Below are positions 6,769 to 12,751 of a stretch of DNA of 17,051 nucleotides, piece by piece. Each line of letters begins with the position of its first letter. Position 1 is the first letter of the stretch. A program made the position numbers and the translations under genes. The notes under the pieces were generated by a model. The model was not told where the DNA came from. It saw only the letters and a list, made by a program, of their open reading frames with translations, and did no database searches. Source of the DNA: Verrucomicrobiota bacterium (lineage in GTDB: Bacteria; Verrucomicrobiota; Verrucomicrobiia; Opitutales; Opitutaceae); NCBI GenBank assembly GCA_023446865.1, contig JAEXPL010000405.1, forward strand, positions 1-17,051. The letters run 5' to 3'.

Positions 6769-8244
6769 TTAGGGGCAGCCGAAGAGCCGGCGGGCGCGAA
6801 TGAGATCGGCGGCCGCCGGTGGGACGAGCAGGGCCCAGCTCGGGTCCGCGACCTGGATGCGCCGGAGGATGTCGCGCGACGGGATGGCCAGCGCCACAGG
6901 GTCGTAGTTGGTCACGCCGACGACGTGGCGGTTTTCGAGCAGATGGGCGTAGAGGTGGCGGAGGTGCGGAACGATCTGGAGATTGGCCGCGGTGTAGATG
7001 GCACCGGCGCCGTCGGCGGGCGGCGGGAGCTCGCAGTAGGCGGCGAGGGCGTCCTGGTGCATCGGATAGACGTAGAGGCGCACGTTCTGCCGGAAGAGGC
7101 GGCCGATCGACTCGAGGATGCCGCCGGGCAGGTTCTCGTAGTACTTCTCGTCGAGCACGCCGAGCAGGGTGTTGATGCCGAGGACGACGCCAATCGGCTC
7201 CTGCGTGTAGCGGCGGAAGTACTGGGTGAGCCGGAAGAAAACCGAATAGTTGGAGACGAGCACGTGCAGGCCCACGGCGCCGAGCACATCGACGCGGGCG
7301 AGGAAGTCGGCGGGGTCGAGCGAACCGGAGGCGAGCAGGTTGTGCATCGTCAGCTCGGCGAGCACGATGGTCTCGGCGCGGCCGACGGCGGGGTCCTGCG
7401 CGAACTGCTCGCCGGCGCAGCGGAGCATGTCGAGGTTGACGTTGGTCACCGGACGGAAACTGCCGCGCTCGACGAGCACGGCCTTCTTGCGGAGCACTTC
7501 GGAGGGCTGGAGCACTTCGCCGGCGGGGCTGAAAAGGACGGCGTTGGTGAGGCCGGCTTCGACGAGGAAGAGGGAGAGGAGGCGGTTGTCGACGGAGGCG
7601 AAGGCGGGACCGGAGAACTGCACCATGTCGACCTCGATGCGGTCGGTGCCAAGGTTGTCGGCGAGCGAGGCGACCAGCGCCTTCGGGTCGTGGTGGAGGT
7701 AGGAGACGCCGTAGAGCAGGTTGACGCCGATGATGCCGAGCGCCTGCTGCTGGAGGATGTTCTCCTTGTCCCACATGCGCACGTGGATGACGACGTCGTT
7801 GGGCGCCTCGCCGGGAGCGAGTTGGAAGCGCATGCCCATCCAGCCGTGGCATTCGTTGGTGCCCTGGTAATTGCGGGCGGAGACGGTGTCGGCGAAGACG
7901 AAGAAACGGGTGTTGGCGCCGCGGGCGGCCCCGAGGCGCTCGGTGAGCAGCTCGTACTCGTGATCGAGCATCGTGCGTAACCGCTCGCGGGAGACATAGC
8001 GCGGCGCCTTGCCGTAGATCGCGTCGCTGAAGGCCATGTCGTAGGCCGAGATGGTCTTGGCGACGGTGCCGGCGGCGCCGCCGCCCTGGAAGAAATGGCG
8101 TGCGACTTCCTGGCCGGCGCCGATCTCGGCGAAGGTGCCGTAGAGCGCGGGGTCGAGGTTGACCGTGAGCGCCTTGCGGCCGGTGGTCAGCAGCTCCTTC
8201 GGAGCGGGTGCGGTGGAGGACGAAGTGGTAGCGTCGTTGGGCAT
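6769..8244 (-). CDS. Conserved protein of unknown function (491 aa)
   Basis: I recognise this as a conserved bacterial family without an established function; homologues carry misleading names in databases (from memory, names such as TonB receptor or nucleotidyltransferase), which nothing in the sequence supports. No signal peptide or membrane segment is visible. Conserved-looking blocks are GTFAEIGAGQEVARHFF (36-52), TVAKTISAYDMAFSDAIYG (60-78), RYVSRERLRTMLDHEYELL (82-100), FFVFADTVSARNYQG (114-128), HGWMGMRFQ (133-141) and GVNLLYGVSYLHHDP (173-187). The ATG at 8244 is preferred over an in-frame TTG at 8283. Residues 1-20 are a low-complexity Thr/Ser/Ala/Pro lead. It is divergent from the VIT-vWA gene with a 133-base shared spacer, which may mean shared control. 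The stop is 45 bases from the opposing terminator hairpin. Confidence 0.85.
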   Translation of the reverse strand: MPNDATTSSSTAPAPKELLTTGRKALTVNLDPALYGTFAEIGAGQEVARHFFQGGGAAGTVAKTISAYDMAFSDAIYGKAPRYVSRERLRTMLDHEYELLTERLGAARGANTRFFVFADTVSARNYQGTNECHGWMGMRFQLAPGEAPNDVVIHVRMWDKENILQQQALGIIGVNLLYGVSYLHHDPKALVASLADNLGTDRIEVDMVQFSGPAFASVDNRLLSLFLVEAGLTNAVLFSPAGEVLQPSEVLRKKAVLVERGSFRPVTNVNLDMLRCAGEQFAQDPAVGRAETIVLAELTMHNLLASGSLDPADFLARVDVLGAVGLHVLVSNYSVFFRLTQYFRRYTQEPIGVVLGINTLLGVLDEKYYENLPGGILESIGRLFRQNVRLYVYPMHQDALAAYCELPPPADGAGAIYTAANLQIVPHLRHLYAHLLENRHVVGVTNYDPVALAIPSRDILRRIQVADPSWALLVPPAAADLIRARRLFGCP

Positions 8245-8311
8245 CGCGGACCCGGACAATGGGGAAACCCGGTCGGGGTGCAACGGCGGGATGCGGCGCC
8301 ATCACCGGGAT

Positions 8312-8355
8312 TTCGTCGCATCTTCATCGACGGTTCATCACCGCTTCACGGCGCG
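8312..8355 (+). promoter_or_regulatory. Four 11-bp tandem TTC(A/G)yn units ahead of the VIT-vWA gene
   Basis: TTCGTC, TTCATC, TTCATC and TTCACG begin at 8312, 8323, 8334 and 8345, exactly 11 bases apart. They lie in the spacer between the divergent 491-residue gene and the VIT-vWA gene; the last unit ends 22 bases before the ATG. Direct repeats at an 11-base period are the site type used by OmpR/PhoB-family response regulators, which stack along one face of the helix. The role is inferred; the factor is unknown, and a site this near the start could also act as an untranslated-leader element. Confidence 0.4.
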
Positions 8356-8377
8356 GTGGGAGAGTGCGGCTCAACCT

Positions 8378-10384
8378 ATGAGTTCCATTCTTCGCGCCTC
8401 GCTCTGCTTCGCTCTTCTTGTGCTCGTGGCGGTTGTCGCACTCGGCGAACCGGCCTCCGACCAGTGTCTCTCTCCGTATTTCGCGGTGAAGTCCGGTGCC
8501 GAGGGCGCCGATTTTCCGCTTCAGTCGACGAAAGTCTCCGCAGAGATCGCCGGCCCCATCGCCGAGGTCCATGTCGTCCAGACTTACGTGAATCGCGGCA
8601 AGACCGCGATCGAGGCCACCTACATCTTTCCTGCGTCGACGCGCGCCGCGGTCCACGGACTTGTCATGACGCTCGCGGGCCGGCGGGTCGTCGCGCAGGT
8701 GAAGGAACGCGGCGAGGCGCGGCGCACCTACGAACAGGCGAAGAGCGAGGGCAAGACGGCGTCGCTCCTCGAGGAGCAGCGGCCGAACGTCTTCCAGATG
8801 AACGTCGCCAACATTCTCCCGGGCGACGTGGTCGAGGTGGAGTTGGCGTACTCCGAACTGCTCGTGCCGGCGGACGGCACCTACGAGTTTGTCTACCCGA
8901 CGACGGTTGGTCCGCGCTACTCGCACCGGCCAGCGGCGACGGCGACCGGGGGCGAGAGATGGGTGGCGAACCCGTATTTGCCGGAGGGCTCGCCGGCGCC
9001 GGCGGCCTTCGACCTCACTGCGCGCGTGGTAACCGGCATGCCGCTCCATGAACTGGCGTCGCCCAGCCACCGCGTAGCGATCGATTTCCGCGCCGCCGGC
9101 GAGGCGCGGGTGTCGCTTGCCGCCGACGAGCCGCTGCCGGCGAACCGCGATTTCATCCTGCACTACCGGCTCGCCGACGGCGCGATCGAAACCGGATTGC
9201 TCCTTGATCCGGCGACGGAGGAGGGCGCGGACGGCCATTTTCTGCTGCTGCTGGAAGGACCGACGCAGCCCGCGGTCACGCAGGTGCCGCCGCGCGATTT
9301 CTTGTTCGTGGTGGATGTGTCGGGCTCGATGCACGGTTTCCCTCTCGACACCGCGAAGGCGCTGTTGCGGGAACTCGCCGCGCGGCTGCGCCCGGTCGAC
9401 AGTTTCAACGTCCTGCTCTTCGCCGGCGACAGCGAGCTGCTCGCGCCGACGTCGTTGCCGGCCACCACGGAGAATGTGGCCTCAGCTCTGGCGCTGCTCG
9501 ACCGGCAGCAGGGCGGCGGCGGTACGGAGTTGCTCGCCGCGATGCAGCGCGCGCTCGCCGTGCCCGGTGAAACGGGGAAGGCGCGCATCATCGCCGTGGT
9601 GACCGACGGCTATGTCGACATGGAACCGGAGCTCTTCGATCTCGTGCGCGCCAACCTCGGGCGCTCGAGCTTGTTCACGTTCGGCATCGGTTCGGCGGTG
9701 AACCGACACCTTTTGGAGGGACTGGCGCGGGCCGGGCGTGGGGAGCCGACCGTTGTGACGGACGCGACAAAGGCGGTGGCGGGCGCGGCGGCGTTTCGCG
9801 AGATGATCGAGTCGCCGGTGCTCACCGGAGTGAAGGTCGAGTTCGCCGGGCTGCAGGCGGACGCGCTTGCGCCGTGGCCGGTGCCGGATGTTTTTGCGCG
9901 CCGGCCGGTGGTGCTGGTCGGACGGATCCGCGGCAACGCTGTCGGGAAACTCGTGTTGAGTGGGCGCAGCGGGGAGAACGAGTGGCGCCAGGAGGTCGAC
10001 GTCGCGCAGGCGGCGAAGGTGAACTCCACCGGACTCATCGGTCGCCTCTGGGCGCGGCAGCGGATCGCGGAGCTTTCCGACATGCAGGAGCTCAAGCTCG
10101 ACGACGCGCGGAAGGCGGAGGTCACGCAGCTCGGCCTGAAGTTCAACCTGTTGACGAAGTACACCTCGTTCGTTGCGGTCGACGAGGTTGTGCGTCGCAA
10201 TCCCGCGGATCCGCTACGGACAGTGGCGCAGCCCTCGTTGTTGCCCGAAGGCGTGTCGAACCTTGCCGTCGGTGCAGCGGTGGCGACCGCGCCCGAGCCG
10301 GGGACGGTGCTTTTGCTCGGTGCGGCGGCGGTGTGGATCGTCGCAACACTCTGGCGGCTCCGGCGGAGCACCGCGGCAACTTGA
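8378..10384 (+). CDS. Secreted VIT and vWA domain protein with PEP-CTERM sorting signal
   Basis: 668-residue exported protein, probable substrate of the exosortase encoded next. Residues 1-24 are a signal peptide (MSSILRASLCFALLVLVAVV, then ALGEP). A VIT domain follows at about 45-175 (STKVSAEIAGPIAEVHVVQTY; RRTYEQAKSEGKTASLLEEQ). A vWA domain covers about 303-480 with a complete metal-binding MIDAS: DVSGS (313-317), the Thr of GGGGTELL (about 383) and the Asp of VVTDG (410). The tail is a PEP-CTERM signal: PEP at 639-641, about 17 hydrophobic residues, then RLRR. VIT plus vWA is the inter-alpha-trypsin inhibitor heavy-chain layout, used in bacteria for surface proteins thought to bind ligands. 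The ATG at 8378 is chosen because it places the signal peptide first; the frame is open to 8159 but that part overlaps the divergent gene. No good Shine-Dalgarno precedes it. Confidence 0.92.
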   Translation: MSSILRASLCFALLVLVAVVALGEPASDQCLSPYFAVKSGAEGADFPLQSTKVSAEIAGPIAEVHVVQTYVNRGKTAIEATYIFPASTRAAVHGLVMTLAGRRVVAQVKERGEARRTYEQAKSEGKTASLLEEQRPNVFQMNVANILPGDVVEVELAYSELLVPADGTYEFVYPTTVGPRYSHRPAATATGGERWVANPYLPEGSPAPAAFDLTARVVTGMPLHELASPSHRVAIDFRAAGEARVSLAADEPLPANRDFILHYRLADGAIETGLLLDPATEEGADGHFLLLLEGPTQPAVTQVPPRDFLFVVDVSGSMHGFPLDTAKALLRELAARLRPVDSFNVLLFAGDSELLAPTSLPATTENVASALALLDRQQGGGGTELLAAMQRALAVPGETGKARIIAVVTDGYVDMEPELFDLVRANLGRSSLFTFGIGSAVNRHLLEGLARAGRGEPTVVTDATKAVAGAAAFREMIESPVLTGVKVEFAGLQADALAPWPVPDVFARRPVVLVGRIRGNAVGKLVLSGRSGENEWRQEVDVAQAAKVNSTGLIGRLWARQRIAELSDMQELKLDDARKAEVTQLGLKFNLLTKYTSFVAVDEVVRRNPADPLRTVAQPSLLPEGVSNLAVGAAVATAPEPGTVLLLGAAAVWIVATLWRLRRSTAAT

Positions 10385-10396
10385 GCCAGATTCCAC

Positions 10397-10450
10397 ATGA
10401 CCAAAGAATGCCCTGAACACTGCCCGGTTCTCGCCGACCAAATCAACTGA
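10397..10450 (+). other. 17-codon reading frame ending inside the 38-nt dyad
   Basis: The ATG at 10397 opens MTKECPEHCPVLADQIN and stops at TGA 10448-10450, inside the left arm of the inverted repeat at 10435-10472. It begins 13 bases after the VIT-vWA stop. A short frame ending in a hairpin arm upstream of a gene is the layout of a leader peptide. There is no clear ribosome binding site, so chance is quite possible. Confidence 0.2.
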
Positions 10451-10608
10451 CGGGCGTCAGTCGATTTGGTCGAAGCCGGGAAGATGGATCCGGCGGAAAC
10501 GGCACGGCTGGTGAAAACGCCTATGGAAAACACATCCCGGGACACGTGTGAACTGCCCGGAGCACGGTCCGCAAAATACTTCGACGACCGTCGAGTGGTT
10601 TGGTCGAA
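10399..10608. repeat. Four copies of GACCAAA/TTTGGTC in the exosortase leader
   Basis: GACCAAA lies at 10399-10405 and 10436-10442. Its reverse complement TTTGGTC lies at 10465-10471 and 10599-10605; the last two extend to a shared 10-mer TTTGGTCGAA. All are in the 261-base stretch between the two genes, which holds no other gene I can support. The two central copies form the arms of the 38-nt dyad. The clustering suggests binding sites for one regulator; none is identifiable. Confidence 0.45.
10435..10472. promoter_or_regulatory. 38-nt inverted repeat between VIT-vWA and exosortase genes
   Basis: CGACCAAATC-A-ACTGAC, loop GGGC, GTCAGT-C-GATTTGGTCG: 16 perfect pairs and one A-C mismatch. It is not followed by T residues (AAGCCGGG follows), so it is a poor factor-independent terminator. 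It may be an RNA processing or stabilising hairpin between the two cistrons, or a dyad operator. It starts 51 bases after the VIT-vWA stop and ends 173 bases before the exosortase start. Confidence 0.7.
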
Positions 10609-10634
10609 AACGTTGAGACCGACCGCGGGCGACC

Positions 10635-10639
10635 AGGAG
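10635..10639 (+). promoter_or_regulatory. Shine-Dalgarno that decides the exosortase start
   Basis: AGGAG at 10635-10639 is six bases ahead of the in-frame GTG at 10646. Alternative in-frame starts (TTG 10466, ATG 10484, ATG 10523) lack a properly spaced site, and TTG 10466 lies inside the dyad. This is one of the few clear ribosome binding sites in the window. Confidence 0.6.
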
Positions 10640-10645
10640 CCGGAG

Positions 10646-12007
10646 GTGCCGTGGTGGGCGACGCGGGGGGCGGCGGTCATGGCGTGGGCCACGGCGGGGT
10701 GGCCGGTGTGGCGGTGGTATGTGGCGCGCATCGGGGACGGGTCGGACGAGCCCTTCGGCATCGCGGCCTTGGCGGCGGCACTGGTGTTTGTCCGCTGGCG
10801 TCGAATGCGGGAACCGGTTTCGTGCGGTGCGGCGGTGGTCGCGGGCGGCGCGGCGGCGATGGTGTGCCTTGGTTTCGACTTCCTACCGGCGTTGGTGCGC
10901 GGCGCACTCTGGATGCTGGCGCTCGTAGCGTTGCTGGGCGGGACGGGCCCGGCTGTGGCGAGGGCGGGCTTGTTGCTGCTGTCGCTCCCGGTGGTCGCCA
11001 CGGCGCAGTTCTACCTCGGCTATCCGCTGCGCGCGGTGACGGCGGCGTGTAGTGTGCCGCTACTCCGGTTGCTCGGCTACGTGACGGAACGGCAGGGCAC
11101 GGCCTTGCGCTGGGCGGGCGAGACGGTGCTCGTCGACGCCCCGTGCAGCGGCATCCAGATGCTTTGGACGGGTTTGCTGGCGGCGTGTGTGCTGGCGGCG
11201 GTGCAGGGGCTTGCCGGCGGCGCGACCTTCCGGCTTCTGCGGCAGACTGCGCTGGCGGTGTTCCTCGCCAACGTGGTGCGATGCACCGGCCTTTTCCTGC
11301 TGGAGGTGCGCGGGGGCATGCCGCCCGCGTGGTTGCACGAGGGGCTCGGGCTGGCGCTGTTTGCTGCCGCGCTGGGCGTGGTGGTCTGGCGCGCGGGAAG
11401 CGGAAGCGCGACGCAGCGACGAGCAGCGGACAAGGCGGAGGATGGAGGCGGGCACGTGCCCGTGGCGGCCTCGATGGGGATGGCGCGCGGGGTTGCTGCA
11501 GATTGGGTGGTTCCGCTGCTGGGATTGCTGCTGGTCGGCGTGGCAGTGCGTCCGCTGTTTGGCGACGAGGAGCGAGTGCCGATCGACGTGCTGACGTTCC
11601 CCGGGTGGCCGACGACCTTCGAGGGGCGCGTGCTCACGCCGTTGGCGTCATCAGGGCGGGAGGCGCGGTTTGCGGCGGGATTTCCGGGGCAGGTTCGGGC
11701 GTTCACCGACGGCGAGCGGACGGTCATTCTGCGGTGGGTGCCGCGCGAGACCCGCAAGCTGCACCCGGCTGCGCATTGCCTGCGCGGATTGGGCTATGCG
11801 GTGCGACCGGGGCCGGTGTGGCGGGACAGCGCCGGGCGCTGTTGGGGAACCAGTGTGGCGGAACGGGAGGGTCGGAAGCGCAAGGTGCGTGAACGCATTG
11901 GCGATTCCACCGGCCGCGACTGGACGGATGTGTCCGCATGGTGGTGGGACGCGTGGCGCGGCGGCAGCACCGGACCGTGGTGGGCGGAGACGGTGATCGA
12001 GGAGTAG
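10646..12007 (+). CDS. Exosortase with fused EpsI-like C-terminal domain
   Basis: Integral-membrane transpeptidase-like enzyme of the exosortase/archaeosortase family, which recognises PEP-CTERM tails, cuts them and hands the protein on for surface attachment. From GTG 10646 it has 453 residues. The catalytic triad is intact: Cys167 in DAPCSGIQML, Arg212 in LANVVRCTGLFLL, His231 in WLHEGLGLALF. The N-terminal PWWATRGAAVMAWATAGW starts the first of about eight membrane segments. A further segment at about 285-302 leads to an extracytoplasmic domain (about 308-453). That domain has ILRW and LHPAAHCLRGLGY, the Cys pattern of EpsI/DUF3485 proteins, which elsewhere are often separate genes. The immediate upstream gene ends in a PEP-CTERM signal and is the obvious substrate. 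A start at ATG 10484 would add 54 hydrophilic residues. The exact exosortase subfamily cannot be told without profile models. Confidence 0.92.
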   Translation: MPWWATRGAAVMAWATAGWPVWRWYVARIGDGSDEPFGIAALAAALVFVRWRRMREPVSCGAAVVAGGAAAMVCLGFDFLPALVRGALWMLALVALLGGTGPAVARAGLLLLSLPVVATAQFYLGYPLRAVTAACSVPLLRLLGYVTERQGTALRWAGETVLVDAPCSGIQMLWTGLLAACVLAAVQGLAGGATFRLLRQTALAVFLANVVRCTGLFLLEVRGGMPPAWLHEGLGLALFAAALGVVVWRAGSGSATQRRAADKAEDGGGHVPVAASMGMARGVAADWVVPLLGLLLVGVAVRPLFGDEERVPIDVLTFPGWPTTFEGRVLTPLASSGREARFAAGFPGQVRAFTDGERTVILRWVPRETRKLHPAAHCLRGLGYAVRPGPVWRDSAGRCWGTSVAEREGRKRKVRERIGDSTGRDWTDVSAWWWDAWRGGSTGPWWAETVIEE

Positions 12008-12010
12008 GTT

Positions 12011-12029
12011 GCGCCGAAGGGAGCGGCGC
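12011..12029. terminator. Small hairpin between convergent genes
   Basis: GCGCCG (12011-12016) and CGGCGC (12024-12029) pair around a 7-base loop, 4 bases past the exosortase stop and 13 bases before the end of the opposing gene. No T-run follows on either strand, and a 6-bp GC stem is weak evidence in this base composition. Confidence 0.25.
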
Positions 12030-12042
12030 GTGCCCGCACCGC

Positions 12043-12693
12043 TCAGCGGCGGCGGCGCAGGGCCTGGCGCACAAAGGCGATGACGAGGACCACACCTGCG
12101 GACCAGAGCGCGATCCGGTTGATGCGTTGGTAGAGACGCCGGTAGCCGGGCGGCTCGATCAGCAACTGCATCGTCCAGGTCACGTGGTCGGTGACCGCTT
12201 CGCCGACCCGCGGGTTATCCGGATTCAAGCGGGGGACGACCATCGAGAGGTCGAAGGTCGCGGGGATCGTGCGCCCGTAGAGCTTGGGATCGGCGGGAAT
12301 CGCCGTGCGCAGCAAAACGATGACATTTGATTCGATGTCGGTTGGCTTGGCTCCGGGCGCGAGTGGCGGGATCTTGATCCGTTTCTCCCACTCAAGGCTG
12401 TTCTCGCTGCGCGCCAGGAGCGGGCGGGGCGCGGATTCGCCCGGGACGTCGAGCTGTCCGCGCACCGCCTCGGCGCGGTGGTAGCCCTTGATCGACTTCT
12501 GGGCGAGCTTCACAAAGAGCGGGTTCTCCGTGCCGGCGAGGACGATGTAGGTGCCGGGCGGAGGCAGGTCGTACCGTTTGACGAAACCGCGGGTGCTCAA
12601 GATCGCCGCCAGTGCCGCGAGGAAAAAGAGCACGGCGAGCAGCAGGCCGAACGGTGTGAACAACGGTCGCGGGCTTGAGGTGGGTGATGGCAT
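12043..12693 (-). CDS. Hypothetical membrane protein with two membrane segments
   Basis: 216 residues, not recognised as a known family. A hydrophobic segment at about 12-32 (FGLLLAVLFFLAALAAIL) and a second at about 190-208 (ALWSAGVVLVIAFV) flank a soluble region of about 155 residues. That region is probably extracytoplasmic, and the basic tail RRRR is probably cytoplasmic. It contains PPPGTYIVLAGTENPLFVKL and a Pro-rich central part. ATG at 12693 is preceded by GAGG nine bases upstream, an acceptable ribosome site. The gene follows cstA by 58 bases on the same strand and is likely cotranscribed, but nothing in it points to transport. It ends 35 bases from the exosortase stop, convergent. 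Confidence 0.8.
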   Translation of the reverse strand: MPSPTSSPRPLFTPFGLLLAVLFFLAALAAILSTRGFVKRYDLPPPGTYIVLAGTENPLFVKLAQKSIKGYHRAEAVRGQLDVPGESAPRPLLARSENSLEWEKRIKIPPLAPGAKPTDIESNVIVLLRTAIPADPKLYGRTIPATFDLSMVVPRLNPDNPRVGEAVTDHVTWTMQLLIEPPGYRRLYQRINRIALWSAGVVLVIAFVRQALRRRR

Positions 12694-12751
12694 TGCTGAG
12701 GGCCTCGTGGCGCGTGATGTTGTCAGGGTTCCGCGCGGAAGCGAGCCGGCG

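Noticed and set aside
6722..8305. 527-codon minus-strand frame alongside the 491-residue gene
   Set aside because: Same strand, other frame; Arg/Pro-rich, lacks the ordered conserved blocks of the true frame.
10466..10645. Longer exosortase N-terminus from TTG 10466 or ATG 10484
   Set aside because: TTG 10466 lies inside the 38-nt dyad and neither has a spaced ribosome site, whereas GTG 10646 has AGGAG at six bases and begins just before the first membrane segment. ATG 10484 remains possible.
9610..11001. 463-codon minus-strand open frame
   Set aside because: Antisense to the VIT-vWA gene, the spacer and the exosortase start; Ser/Thr/Ala-rich with no domain.
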